Part shown: positions 10,792 through 22,199 of the stretch, one piece after another
Position numbering within the stretch: the first letter of the stretch is position 1
Layout of the letters: each line of letters begins with the position of its first letter
NCBI GenBank assembly: GCA_038363925.1
Contig: JAQQWL010000013.1
Span: 310,001 to 374,000 of the forward strand
Direction of reading: 5' to 3'
Source of the DNA: Apiospora phragmitis
Taxonomy: Eukaryota > Ascomycota > Sordariomycetes > Amphisphaeriales > Apiosporaceae
DNA length: 64,000 nt
The notes under the pieces: generated by a model
Seen by the model: only the letters and a program-made list of their open reading frames with translations
Told to the model about the DNA's origin: nothing
Databases searched by the model: none
Program-made: the position numbers and the translations under genes

Positions 10792-12054
10792 CTAGTCAGC
10801 AGGAGGCTTCTGGCCGTAGACGACGACCAGCAGGATATAGAACTGGTTGTTCCTATCCGAGATTTCCAGCTTGACATTGTTCGCCAGCTCTTCGTATTCG
10901 AGATCGGACATGCCATCCCGGAGGAAGATTGGCTTCGCCACCTGGAGGTCGCCGGTGCGCGTCTTGACCAAGCTGTAGCTGCCGGCCAGCTTCAGTTTGG
11001 GATTGCTCGGCCAGGGGCTCATGGGGATCGGGATGAGCTGCTCTTGCACGTTGACGAAGCCGACCTCTTCGAGCCACTGCTTGTACTTGCGGGGACACTG
11101 CAAGTCCCGCCCGAACTTGGCCATCGAGTCCAGGAACGTTGTCACGTAGTGATGCCAGATCGAGCCTTCTGCGGTACCGCCATGCCGCATGGGCTCCACG
11201 GATTGATCTACGTATTCAATCCAGCCGCCCGGATTCACTGGACACATACTCAGATTAGCTGGGCGCTGCTCTCTCCATCTTGGAGACCCGAATCGTCGCC
11301 CCCTTTCAGGGATTACCACTTTCGCCGGCAATGCGTAAAAGGGCCTCGGTAACCTCGAGGGTCACTTACGATTTTCAAAGGCATGACGCATAATCGTTCT
11401 GTGGTCTTTGAAGCACGTCACCACGTAACGCAGATGTACGTAATCGAATTTATGATCTATGGTTATTGGCATGTCAGCAACTGTATCTGGATGGTACCCA
11501 AACTTGCATGCGACCCGAACGTTTGGGTCGGTGCAGGGATGGCTATTGGTTAGGATGACCGACAGTTTGCTTGCTAGCAGCGCGCCAATCGAGTCCCCCG
11601 AGCCACCGAGACACTAATACACTACGAATCGACACAAAGAATGCCAAAACTCACCGTAAGTCCAGGGATCCTCCGAGTCTTCGCGGACGAAGCTGCAGTT
11701 CGGCACCGTCTCCTCCATGTCGGGCTGGATCAGGCTCAGGTCGGTGCCGATGACCTGGCTCTCGGGGTTCTCCGTGGCGTAGTCCAGCGCCCAGATGCCC
11801 GTGCCGGTCGCGACGTCGAGGACGTGCTTCGGGTTCTGCACGGGCGCGACGCTGAGCCGCTTGTCCAGCAGGATCGCCGTCATCTCGTGCTGGAAGTCGA
11901 GGCGGTCCTGCTCGTCGGCGTCATTCGGCAGGTAGTACGTGCCCTCGCGGTACGACTGGAACGTCCGGCCGCCCACGCCTTCCTGGGAGGCCGGGTCGGA
12001 GATGGAGGAATTGGTCACCTCGCGCGGGCTATCAAATAGCGCTGCAGGGTCCAT
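10792..12054 (-). CDS. LaeA-like SAM-dependent methyltransferase
   Basis: Class I methyltransferase of the fungal LaeA-like group, about 310 residues. The N-terminal segment RTFQSYREGTYYLPND and the LDFQHEMTAILLDKR helix precede SAM motif I, HVLDVATGTGIWALDYA. Motif II region reads QVIGTDLSLIQP. Further conserved pieces are FDYVHLRYVVTCF and NPGGWIEYVDQ. Exons are 12054-11655, 11456-11370 and 11237-10792; phases agree and the length is exactly 311 codons. The first usable ATG is MDPAALFD; the in-frame codon upstream is GTG. The substrate of these enzymes is mostly unknown; some regulate secondary metabolism, others act in pathways. No biosynthetic core gene is nearby, so I do not infer a cluster. 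Confidence 0.9.
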
Positions 12055-12587
12055 GGCGGCGTTCAAGTCAGTCAATGGCACGAAGTAAGTAGGTTAGTAT
12101 GTCTCGTGGCGTTGTTGAAGAAAAAGGAGCAAACAAAAGAGGCGTTCCTGTCACACCGCAGACACCGACAGCACAGCGAACACCGAGGTGCCGGGCGGGC
12201 AATATATCTCATATGCAGGTCAATTACCCCGCTGTATCACACCTACATACAACTGCGCCGCTTAGGTGCGCATACCTCTTGGCAAATTGGTAACAATGAG
12301 GTAACTGGCTAAATTCTGTTTTAGTATGTCTGTGTCTTAAATACACCGTGGTCTGCAAAAGTGTATGTTCGTGACCCGTAAAAAGATTCTCGTTGCGCAG
12401 TGAAGCCAACGCATTCTCCTGGCCATTTTTGTTGTATCTAGACCATCGAGTCTCTCACGCTCGAGGTGAAAATCAATATCGGAAAGTGTAACTCAAGTAG
12501 TAGGTAAGTAGGTTACACAAGAAGTCGGCAGATTCACCAAGCTGCCGACCCCGTCATCTCCACCCGAGAGAAAGTCCACGACAGGAC
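12055..12587. other. Intergenic, about 530 bases
   Basis: Separates the start of the methyltransferase from the stop of the membrane protein. Only very short open frames; nothing recognised. Confidence 0.6.
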
Positions 12588-13169
12588 TTAAGCCAGACTG
12601 ATGTGTCCTCTTTTGTTGACGTATCTCTGCTTATACCAGATACTTGCGCCCTCCAGCGTCTGGAACAGCGCTGTTGCATACTCAAAGATGAGGATGGTAA
12701 GCCAGATGTTGCGCACCCATGCCTGCACATGTAGCTGGCCGTCGATGCACATCAAGCAATCGAGGGTCTTCTCGCGCGACTGGAGCATAAAGACCAAGAC
12801 CAGGGTAGCCAGCAGGACGTCCAAGAAGGCGAGCGAGAACTTGGCCGTCAGCGGCGCGAAGAGGCCGTCGCCGCTCTCGTCCGAGTCACCGTACGAGAGG
12901 ATGGTCTTGCCCCGCACCGTGATTTTGATGGGGAAGGGCAGCCCGTTGGCGAGGCGCTGCAGGTGGGGGTGCACGGCGACGGCTACGACGCAGGCGACGT
13001 TCCAGGCGACGACGGCCCAGCAAACAGCGAAGGCGGCGCGGACGGCAGTGAACTGGTAGAAGCCGCCGATGTAGCTTTCGCCGTTGAGCAGGGAGAAGAG
13101 GGAAAAGCCGACGAGGAAGGTGCGGAGGATGGGCACGAGCTGGAGACGCGGGGCTAGTTCTGACGCCAT
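12588..13169 (-). CDS. Four-helix membrane protein, unknown function
   Basis: Uninterrupted 193-residue frame with four likely membrane helices: about residues 11-30 (LVPILRTFLVGFSLFSLL), 44-68 (AAFAVCWAVVAWNVACVVAVAV), 110-128 (FSLAFLDVLLATLVLVFML) and 150-168 (IWLTILIFEYATALF). Short charged loops lie between, including a GDSDESGDG acidic stretch. The C-terminus (WYKQRYVNKRGHISLA) is basic. No signal peptide separate from helix 1 and no known motif. It resembles the many lineage-specific fungal tetraspan proteins; function not inferable. Confidence 0.75.
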   Translation of the reverse strand: MASELAPRLQLVPILRTFLVGFSLFSLLNGESYIGGFYQFTAVRAAFAVCWAVVAWNVACVVAVAVHPHLQRLANGLPFPIKITVRGKTILSYGDSDESGDGLFAPLTAKFSLAFLDVLLATLVLVFMLQSREKTLDCLMCIDGQLHVQAWVRNIWLTILIFEYATALFQTLEGASIWYKQRYVNKRGHISLA

Positions 13170-14010
13170 CGTTGCTGCTGTGGATATTGAGCGACTAGGT
13201 TAGGGAATCCGGGGTGGTTTGGCTAATCTCCTTCTAATCTAAGCAGTTCACTCCGTCCAATAATAATAGAGTTTCCAATTGATGTGGTTCTAGTATGGGA
13301 TGTCGTCTTGTGTAATTTGGACAACTTGGACCTGAGACTCGCTTCTACTTCAATGGATGGTGTATGGTATGACGTAACTTGCCGACGCGCGTTTTTCTGT
13401 GACATTGTCACATTGCATGGCGAGGTTGCTAAATCCCTCACGCACGCATGTCCCGGTGCCGTTTCAAGTTTCCATTCTGAACGTCGCAGCCAATGGTTAG
13501 TCATCTTGGGTGAGGCCCTGTCAAACATCAGACAAGATTGACACAATTGACACCTTCGGTCGAGCCATTGACTCGGGTTCCTGCCGAAAGCTTGAAACGT
13601 CCTCAGGGTGACATCGCTTGGCATACCCACGACGGGAATATCCCGCGCTAGAAACAGTTGCAACACCTATTAGCAGCCACAGGCTCAATGATGCCACCCC
13701 TGAATAGGCTGTTCTGGCCCTCGGCGGGACCCGAGAACGCCGGAAATATATCGCTTCTCCAGACTGAAAGTTCACAGATCTGTTTTTGATCGCAAAGAAG
13801 CCAGGGTTTGCGGTTTCATCATGCGCACTAAGCACACGGCTTAGTTGTTGCAAACTTGCCAGCTCCTTGAGGCCTACGTACCCGTGTTGGCCTCAGCGAC
13901 AGGAATGCATTGTACCATGGCAGTAGGAGGCGGCCATTTTCAGACGTATATATACAAGGCCTCGTCGCACTGGGTGGATGTCGTCTGTTGGGGTTAAAGC
14001 AACCATCACC
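13170..14010. other. Intergenic region with a TATA box for the SET gene
   Basis: A TATATATA sequence at 13947-13954 lies about 60 bases before the chosen start of the SET-domain gene. This is a plausible core promoter. The remaining open frames on the minus strand (13223-13853) show no domain. An alternative in-frame ATG for the SET gene lies at 13978. Confidence 0.5.
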
Positions 14011-15438
14011 ATGGGACGAACACACGCCATATTGACGCTTCTCTGCGTGCCGCTGACACAGGTCTACTGCAAGCTTCTGGACTCACCAGGGCAACATCAA
14101 CATGATGGCCAGCTTCTACATCTTGCTTCACCAACTGCCTCGTTCTGCCCCTGGCACCGAGATTCCTTGAGTCTGACCCCCGATTGGGCGGCGACTGAAC
14201 GTTCTCCGTTAGAGCTGGTCGCTGGAACCTGTGCCGGTAACATATCCCAGGAGCTGTGCGTCTACTCAAGCTCAACTTTCGGCAACAATCAGGGTATTGC
14301 TTTCTTGACTAGCCCCAAGCGGGCGGCCCGGCTTTCACGGTCTACTTCGTTGACAGACCCGTTGCTACACAGCCAGACCGAACGGCTGAACATGGCTACT
14401 AATCCGAAATGGGAGGTACGAGCGATACCTGGAAAGGGGATGGGCGTGATCGCCACGAGCCATCTCGGTCTAGGCGACCATGTTATGTCAGCAACCCCGG
14501 CCCTCGTGCAGGACTCTGCAATCTTCGAGCTGCCAGATGACCAAGCAACCGAGCTGAGAGCCCGGGCAGTCGAACATCTACCCCCAGTTCTGAGGTCGTC
14601 CTTTCTGAAGTTAACTACCCACGATGATGTTACCTCCTTGTCGGAGCGGATCGATAAGATCGTCGACGTCAACTCGTTTGAACTTGATACCGTTGGGGAT
14701 ATTGAAGATGACGAGGGCGAGAAAGGCTGGCTTGCCGTCTTTCCTGATAGTGAGTGTCTCCCCGTATGATTACAGACCATGGACTGACTAAAGCTCGATA
14801 GTTTCGCGACTCAATCATGCGTGTAGGCCAAACGCGCAATACTACTTCGATCCTCTCACGATGACTCAGCACGTACATGCGGTGAGAGATATTTACCCAG
14901 GAGAAGAGATCACAGTCTCCTATATCAAGTAGGTCGCCTACTATCCGACCAATCCCGTATCCAAGAATAGGATGGTTGACCCGAGCATAGTGCCTTTCAA
15001 ACGCATCGACGACGTCAGAAGAAAATCTTGAGCATGTGGCACTTCGGATGTACTTGTGACTTTTGCGCCAAGAATCGCCATCATATCAAAGCCTCGGATG
15101 AGCGGATCCTGCAGATACAAAAGCTCCTCAAAGAGTTTCAGGATCGCACTCGGCAATCCAAAGCCACACCTCAAGCAGCGGAGTTACTGATCTCGCTATA
15201 TCGCCAAGAGAAGCTGTGGTATGCTTTCTACGAGGCGTACATTTTCGCAGCCCTTGAATACAACTTCGTTGGGGAGGCACAGCTGGCTACCAAATACGCG
15301 AGACTCGCGATTGAGCACGGAATCGCGAGCGTTGGACCCGATGACGAGAATGTAGACACGATGCGAAAGTTAACTAAAGACCCGTGGAACCACTGGAGTT
15401 GGATGTACCGAATCAACTTACGAGAAGCGAGCCTTTAG
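14011..15438 (+). CDS. SET-domain protein with a secreted-type N-terminus
   Basis: About 444 residues. The start MGRTHAILTLLCVPLTQVYC is a good signal peptide in ideal Kozak context (CACCATGG). A Cys-containing segment follows (FCPWHRD, LELVAGTCAGN, ELCVYSSSTF). The SET domain begins WEVRAIPGKGMGVIA, and includes SRLNHACRPNAQYYFD (the NHxCxPN core, with N and H as expected) and GEEITVSYI (the final Tyr motif). The post-SET cysteines are FGCTCDFC. Exons are 14011-14749, 14802-14928 and 14971-15438; the second intron is only 42 bases. The frame breaks at AAAA 15022-15025, where one more A restores RRKILSMWHFGC and gives 445 codons exactly. Related fungal proteins are called SET5-like; whether they methylate histones is not shown. 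Confidence 0.82.
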
Positions 15439-15576
15439 GCTCGGAGATAATCAGCGGCGTCATGAGATATAATGAGACTTCTCGATGATTAAGCCCGTTC
15501 ATGTTGTGCAGGCGGAAGAGGAACCAAGTTAACGGATACAACTGTGCATTTTTGCGGCTACCTATCTACTTCGAAA

Positions 15577-16505
15577 CTAAGCCGAGAGGAACTCCTCGAC
15601 CTCGGCAGCGAACTGGTCAGGGTCCTGGAGAGGGGCGAAGTGGCTGACGTTGGTCAAGGTGACCCTCTGACTCCCGGCGATCCAGCTGTTGAGCAACGCG
15701 GGCTCGGCCAGGACGACGGCCTCCTCGTACTGCCCGTCGGCGATGGTGACCTTGGCGCCGAGCTTGACCTTGGCGAAGTCGGCCTCGGTCCAGTTGGGCT
15801 GCGTCGACTCGAGCGTCTCGACGGCGGCCGCGAACGCCTTGAGGTCGCCGTCGGGCTGCAGCGCCGCGTACTCCTTGGTCGCGCGTCCGATGAAGGCCGC
15901 GTACGTCGCGCTCGACGTGAAGGTCGCGTTGGTCGACTGCGGGTCGTGGCCGCCGCCGAACGCGAAGGCGCGGTCCACCAGGGTGCTGTTGTGGCCGTCC
16001 AGCAGCGCCGCGAACGTGCCGATCGCCATGTCGCTCCAGCCCACCCACGCCGCCTTGGCGACGCCGAGCGACTCCAGCAGCGCCGACGCATCGGCCGCGT
16101 ACAGCTCGTACGTGAAGGGCGTGCTGTCCATGGTGCTGCGGCCGTGGCCGCGCGTGTCCATGACGATGACGTGGTGCTTTGCCATCAGGGTCTTGACTAT
16201 GTTGCCTGGTTGGCTCCCCAAGGGCGTTAGTTAAGTAGATTCGGAAACGGAGAGGGTTGCACGGGCTTACCGTAGTAATCCGAGTTGCCGAAGCCGCCAT
16301 GTAACATCAGGACAGGCACCTCGCCATCGACGGCGGTGCCGAACTCGGCATGCCATATTTTGACGCCGTTGATCTCGGTGTGGGTCCCGGCCGGGTTTCC
16401 TGGCAGTTGGGGTGTGGGAGGCAGGGTTTCCCAGACTGGCGTGGTCTGCGCAACGGCTATTGCTGCCAGGCACGACAGGACGCTCGAGTAGATAGTAGAA
16501 CGCAT
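15577..16505 (-). CDS. Secreted alpha/beta hydrolase
   Basis: Signal peptide MRSTIYSSVLSCLAAIAVAQ, then an alpha/beta-hydrolase fold. The oxyanion-loop motif is VLMLHGGFGNSDYYG, the strand-4 region VIVMDTRGHGRS, and the nucleophile elbow AWVGWSDMAIG. The probable catalytic His is in NVSHFAPLQDP. The elbow reads GWSDM, where the last residue is Met rather than the usual Gly. Exons 16505-16271 and 16205-15577, joined as DYYGNIVKTL; the frame is intact. Several N-glycosylation sequons (NST, NAT, NWT) fit a secreted protein. It belongs to the epoxide-hydrolase/esterase-like group; substrate unknown. Confidence 0.85.
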
Positions 16506-16658
16506 TGCGATAAGTCAAGTTGAGCTGAAGACCGAGTCTGAAGAGAGTGTGTTGTAGTTGGATGATGCTGCGGCTTCAATAGAATGAATGTAGTGAGTGT
16601 GATACTGGAAGATGCAGTGGGTGGAGAACTCGATCACAGAGAATGGAACTTCAGGATG

Positions 16659-16666
16659 TTTATATA
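16659..16666 (-). promoter_or_regulatory. TATA box of the hydrolase gene
   Basis: Reads TATATAAA on the minus strand about 155 bases before the hydrolase start codon, so it is a plausible core promoter. Confidence 0.45.
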
Positions 16667-17482
16667 TGCATCGCTCCCACCGCGTGAGGCTGTACACGAC
16701 TTTTGGCAGCGGAAACAAGAGCTCGGTATATGGGCAGGGCATTGACTAACATGGGGTCTTGGAAAGTAAGTCGGAGTGTACGACGACGTACGTTGCTCCC
16801 GAGTCATGCCAATCCAGGGGGGCCTGCTTGTCACTTTTGGGTTGCAAACTTAGTTCTCAAATCTTCATCTAATAATATCCAGGGTCTAGACTTCTTCAGG
16901 CCATTTCTGTTGCTGGACTCGGGAGAGTCGGCATTGCGCTGGCTTGTCAGCTTGCCAGGTTGAAGTCGAATCAACCCAATGATTGACTAAAGTACACTGC
17001 GCAAGATCAGCAGTGGAATCCCAACATACCCACCCAGAACGTGCGGCTGAGTTTACATATCTATCCCCGTGACCGCCAAATACACCACTGAGAGCAGGAG
17101 CAGCTTCCATGTATGTAAGATCAACCAGAAGATCAGATATGTTCAGATGGTGAAAGTTCACGGCCTCGGGAACACATAACTCGCCCAGGTAACAATATAA
17201 ACTGAAGGTTCGCGATGCCCCACTGTTAGTGGTGTATTTGGTACTTGCCTTACTCATAAGACTGAGAAGTTAGATTAGAATCAGCTTGCCATTATATGTT
17301 TGGAAAGATCTGTCTATAAAGAAGAATTCCAACCGAACGGTGCCGCCCAGTAAGGACTACGAATTCCCAACTAACCAATTTCACTACTAAAACATCCAGT
17401 CCTTGGCAAGTTGTCGTCGCCCACCAGCCTACTGTCAATATACCAGTATCACCACTATTAGATAGCCTTTTTAATATCGATC

Positions 17483-17564
17483 GGGGATGTGGTCTAGTGG
17501 TATGACGTTTCCTTAGCATTAAACAGCTTGGAAAAGGTTCTGGGTTCGATTCCCAGCCTCTCCA
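17483..17564 (+). tRNA. tRNA-Ala (AGC) with a short intron
   Basis: Cloverleaf read by hand. The acceptor strand GGGGATG pairs with CCTCTCC and carries the G3-U70 wobble pair that marks alanine tRNAs. There is one T-C mismatch at pair 6-67. The D arm is GTC/GAC with an AGTGGT loop, and the anticodon stem TTTCC/GGAAA. The loop reads TT-AGC-A, then about ten intron bases (TTAAACAGCT), then T. The T arm is CTGGG-TTCGATT-CCCAG, which includes the B-box GGTTCGATTCC. The discriminator base is A. A T-rich stretch (TTCTTTT) follows and would end Pol III transcription. The intron boundaries are inferred from the canonical position after base 37. Confidence 0.85.
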
Positions 17565-18131
17565 CGATTTCTTTTGTCTTCCGGGCAACCATTTTTGATG
17601 CTTTCGCAGGATAGGCCACCGATTAAATTGCAGATCATACATACATTCAGTGTTACTCGAATGGGTGCGCCGTTCTAATCCTGTATTATTTGTTTAGTGA
17701 TGTTTTAGTAGGCGATGATACCTTACAGCAATTAGGTAACTTTACTCCCGGGCAGTGAATGTTAACCCGGTGCATGCCATGGAGATAGTATTTGCACACG
17801 AACCATGGTCCAAGTCCATACACGGATCTGCTATCATTGTGCAGGTCGCCTCGCCGTATTTTCGTCATATCATCTAGCAGAGATCCTGGAGGAACCTCGT
17901 TGCTACGCTCCCATTCGGCGCATCTCAGGCCCAGCACGGTGACGTATGAGACACACCTGTAATCCTTGCTGACAGAAACCTCTAGGTCACTGGTTAGTAT
18001 GAATTGGGAGTAATAAGACGGTGTTCAGCCCGATTCGGGATGTATCCTCGAAATCTTCAACCAGGAACTCATATACCTAGTCATTGTTCTTTAGAAGCTT
18101 ACTGAAAGTCCGCATCATCTTATCCGTGAGG

Positions 18132-19906
18132 ATGGCATCTACTAGCACGTTGACCATAGAGCTGGCGCCGATGCAGGATCGCGGGCTCGTGTCTAGTGGT
18201 ACCGCAAAGGCAGACATTGTGCCAATACCGCCAGCTGCTGTCACGAAAGCGACGGCAGCAGCAACACCCCCGGCCTCATCAACCGGCGCCGCCGCTGGAG
18301 ACGAAGCCTCCAGCTCCACCATCACATCTACCGACAAGATCTCCAAGGTCCGGGGCATCACCGTCATCGCCACGCTCGCGGGTATCAACTTCCTGAACAC
18401 CATGGGCACGGGGATACTGGTCTCGGCGATCCCGCAGATCGCGCGCGACGTCCACCTCCAACGGGGCCTCGAGCTCTGGCCCGCGGCCGTCTACGCGCTC
18501 GCCGCGGGCTGCCTGCTGCTCATCTTCGGCGCGCTGGCCGACGGCGTCGTGGGCGCGAAGCCCATGTGGGTGGCCGGCAGTTATTTGTTCTGCGCCTTCA
18601 CGGTCGCGCTCGGGTTCGCGCGGACGGGGCCGCAGGTCATCGCGCTGCGGACGCTGCTGGGGGCGTCGATCGCGATGTGCCTGCCGACCGCCGTGGGGCT
18701 CATCACGCTGACGTTCCCGCACAAGGGCACCTGGCGCAACGTCGCGTTCGCCATGAACGGCATGGGGCAGCCGCTGGGCTTCGCGCTCGGGCTGGTGCTG
18801 GGCGGCGTATTCACGGATACCATCGGCTGGCGCTGGGCGTACTACATGATGGCCGGCATCAACTTCGTCCTGTCCACGGCGTCCATCTGGTCGCTGCCCC
18901 ACAAGCCGGTGCGGACGGGGGAAAAACTGACGTCACGCCTTGCGGAGATTGACTGGGTCGGCGCCGTCATGTTGAGCGCAGCGCTGGGCCTGCTAATGTA
19001 CGTCCTGGCCATGACGACATCATCGTACCTCAGCATCGGCTATGCGCTAAACGCGGCTCTCCTTGCCGTCTCGCTTGCGCTCTTGATCGCCTTTCCGTTC
19101 TGGATGCACTGGCAGACTCTTAAGGGGCGCCCGGCTCTGATCCCGAACCGGCTCTGGCGCAATGCGACCTTCACCTCGGTCTGTATCAACGTGTTCTTCT
19201 GCTGGGCGGCACTGAATGGCCTGGAGTACTTTACCACTTTGTAGTAAGCTTGTCATCTCTGACCCGAAGCGGAATATGCAGCGATATACTAATGCGTCTT
19301 GCAGCTTCCAAGAGGTCGAGGGTCTCAGTGCATTGCAGAGTTCACTACGTTTCATCCCGCATCCGATTTTGGGGGCCCTCACCAACATTGCGACGGCGTA
19401 TCTGATCTCTCGAGTGAAAGTCCAGACCTTAACGACAGTCTCGGCAGTTATTACTGTGATTCCCCCGATTCTAATGGCCACCGTACGCGTAGGTGAAAAC
19501 TACTGGCTTGCTCCTTTCTGGGCACTGCTGTTATCACCTATGAATCCCGATGGTAATTACACTCTCACCGACCTCCCACCTCAAACTGAGCATCGCTGAC
19601 ACATTGATAGTACTGTTTACCGCATCAAACCTCGTCATCTCGGAAGCGTTTCCGCCAGAACTTCAGTCGCTGGCTGGTGGCGTCTTCAATGAAGTCGCTC
19701 AGTTCGGAAACAGTGTCGGTCTCGCTGTAACCGCGGCGATCGCGGCTTCTGTGACAGAGCATTCGCATTCTGCTGACAGCAAGGTGGCACTCATGGAGGG
19801 TTACCGCGCGGCATTCTGGACTATCTTCGCCGCCACCGGACTGGTGGTATTTGTCTCCTACTTCGGTTTCAGGAAGGGTGGCACCGTCGGCAAGAAGAAC
19901 GACTAG
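18132..19906 (+). CDS. MFS drug:H+ antiporter, DHA2 type (14 helices)
   Basis: About 551 residues in three exons: 18132-19243, 19305-19552 and 19611-19906; phases agree and the frame is intact. A long Ala/Thr/Ser-rich cytoplasmic N-terminus precedes helix 1 (INFLNTMGTGILVSAIPQIA). The loop after helix 2 reads FGALADGVVGAKP. The motif GMGQPLGFALGLVLGGVF matches the motif C position that marks antiporters. Later helices include LAPFWALLLSPMNPDVLF and LAGGVFNEVAQFGNSVG. The C-terminus ends FRKGGTVGKKND. The family exports small toxic compounds or secondary metabolites from the cell; no specific substrate can be given. An upstream in-frame start at 18084 is possible, but the ATG at 18132 gives a typical length. 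Confidence 0.88.
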
Positions 19907-20011
19907 GCGATGTATGTATAGCAATTAGTCTATCTCGGCGTCCCATTAAGGACGGATTTTATAAAACCTGTCTATGTCCATCTCTAATGATGTAATGCAG
20001 CCATGCCAGTT

Positions 20012-21061
20012 CTAGTCGAGGCTTTTCTTGATTTCTGCAACGGGGACTTTCTTATCCACCAATGTGGCCTTCTCAGTACCAGTAACACCGGGATGCGGCG
20101 TTCTCTCCAACGTCCAAACGTCCGAAACACCAAGGCTCTCGAGAAACTCGAGGCCTCTCTTGTAGTTCGTTGCTACCTGGGCGATACCGTGGCTGTCGTC
20201 TGACATGGTGAACTTGCCGCCCATTTTCAGAAACTCCTAAGAAAATGATATCAGTGTCTGCGTCCCACACACGAAAGTACCGGAAAGCTCTTGTTAAACG
20301 TACCTCTGCAATGTTCCGGCACGGGTACGGCTCGGCCAGGCCTTTTCTTAGCGCACTTGTGTTGCACTCCAGCCAGCCGCCGTAGCCAGCAACGAACTGC
20401 AAATTCCGGACGATCTTGTCCCACACCGCCGTCCACTGGCGGACGTCACGGGCAGGGTCCTTACTCATCAACCGGCACAGGTCGAAGTGGCCAACCACGC
20501 GCGGCTTCAGCGCCTGCAGCATTTCAAACTGCTGATCGTAGTATCGCTCGTAGAGCTTTCTTCGGTCCCTCCAGCAGAATCAACAGCCTTCTGGTAGTAC
20601 GATGAGTCATAGTCGATGGGGACGGCGTTGACGTGGTGGAGGGAACCCATGAAGTAGTCAATGCAGGGCTCGGCGGCAAGGGACTGAATGAAGGGCCCAT
20701 ACGATGGCCGCAGCCACTCTCCTTCGAAGCCGATCAGGATGTGGATCTGCGAGGCGTAGGCAGTCTGCAGGCGCTGGGCTTCTTTGAGATAGGCCTCATG
20801 GCGGGGAGCAAGTTCGGCCAGGGATTGCTCCGGGTTATCCAGCTGCATAGTTGTTAGTATGGGTTTTCAAAACACAGTAGAGGAGCAGAGTATAGTCACC
20901 TCTTCAGGATACAGATCGTCAAGATCTGTTCGTGGCATGTGCTCCGTCAGGCCTATCGTCTTGTAGCCGACACTGATGGCATGCTTGATCACTTCCTCCA
21001 GCTGATCCTTGGCGTGGCCGGGGCAGAACTGGCCCGAGTGCGAGTGCATGGTGAACGCCAT
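20012..21061 (-). CDS. HIS2: Histidinol-phosphatase (PHP type)
   Basis: PHP-family phosphatase for the eighth step of histidine synthesis, in the cytosol. The start MAFTMHSHSGQFCPGHA holds the metal-binding HSHSG motif. GLTEHMPR, ILIGFEGEWLRPSYG and FMGSLHHVN carry further metal ligands, as do VVGHFDLCRLM and the late FTMSDDSHG. Exons 21061-20900, 20842-20304 and 20236-20012 give about 308 residues. The frame breaks at the + strand TTT 20557-20559: one more A on the coding strand turns the sequence into EEKLYERYYDQQFEML and makes 309 codons exactly. Because loss of this enzyme would cause histidine auxotrophy, a sequencing error is the likelier cause. All three exons otherwise fit fungal HIS2. 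Confidence 0.87.
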
Positions 21062-22199
21062 CTTGCTGATTTTATCTGACCCTATATATCCCAAAGCGCT
21101 CGCGGCAACTGAGAAAGCTGGTGAATTCTACCTGTTAGGTGATGGGTGGTGGGGACCAAAGGTGAAAGTAGGTCTAGTAACAAACGAGATCTACGAACTC
21201 AGGAAATGGTGAAAAGAGGAAGATATAGGTAAGTAGTAGCTGGATCGCCTTGACATCTCCGGTGGATTGATGAGAAGTTACGAGAAGCATATGTTACTTT
21301 TTCTCTAATAAGACAAGGTTGAAGTCCAACCAGAATGCTGCGCAGTCAGATCTATTGATGGATCTTTATCGGCCGGCTGCCAATCGATAAAGCTGCCACC
21401 ATCACGTTGTCTCACTTTTGCAGAGGTGCCTGAGCTAGGGACAAGCGCTTGAAGCCTCTAGTGAAGATTTGTCACTAGGTTTCGTTCGTCTGCAACCATT
21501 TCCAAGGATTCCATCGTCGTTCAGGCTTGGCTATAGGCTAGAAGTAGAAGCAGAGATGCTGGACGACATGACAATATTGATTGAAGCTTTGATAGGCATT
21601 GCCCCTCCCCCGCACCAGCATTCCAGCTGAAGACCAACCGACCAACCGCCCGGGTGCTGGCCGCTATGTAATTGCACTAAAGTGCCTGGAAAGAATCCAT
21701 TTTTTGCTGATCCACAGCGCAGCGTAGCACAGCAACCCAGCAACCTTAGCTGTCTACTAGTTGTCGCGTTTCCCCCACTAAAAAAAGAGAGCGCCCGTGC
21801 AGAAGCTCTCTCATTCTTTCAACACGCATCGCGCCTTTATTATCCTGGTTTGGGATTTGCGGGCAGAATTTCGTCACCTTTTTGCATGATTGACCAATCA
21901 AAGCAACCCTTTCAGAAAAATCGACCTGAACCAACATCTCTTTCAGCCTTGTAGCTGAACCTCATTGGATTTCATTAAACTTCCAGTCCTGCCTTTTCTT
22001 CTTGGAATCCTGCGACCCAAGGTTAGGCGCAATCACCACCAATCCGAAAGGTGGCCTCGTCTTCGTGGAGAGTTGCGGTGACATACCTCAACCGAAACCA
22101 CCGTCGAAAGCTCACCAATTGAATCGAATTGAATCGGATCGGAACACACCATGAGATAGAAGAGCATTCTATACGCCCCAAATAGGTCAAATACTAATC
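21062..22199. other. Divergent promoter region, 1.1 kb
   Basis: Shared upstream region of HIS2 (minus) and the Rmn1-like gene (plus). It contains pyrimidine-rich and short A/T runs but no recognised coding frame. A three-codon upstream reading frame (ATG AGA TAG) lies at 22151-22159, just before the Rmn1-like start. Confidence 0.5.

Larger units (their letters stand above)
16506..18131. other. Gene-poor region around the tRNA
   Basis: Contains the hydrolase promoter and the tRNA-Ala gene. A 123-codon minus-strand frame at 16886-17257 starts with ATG (MSKASTKYTTNSGASRTF) and contains EAAPALSGVFGGHGDRY. It has no recognised domain and could be either a small gene or chance. An open frame antisense to the tRNA (17292-17642) is not a gene. 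Confidence 0.4.

Noticed and set aside
17292..17642. Minus-strand open frame overlapping the tRNA
   Set aside because: Its middle is the antisense of the tRNA; no independent protein features.
18279..18902. Long minus-strand frame opposite the DHA2 transporter
   Set aside because: A shadow of GC-rich codon usage; Arg/Asp-rich with no domain, and the plus strand is a clear transporter.
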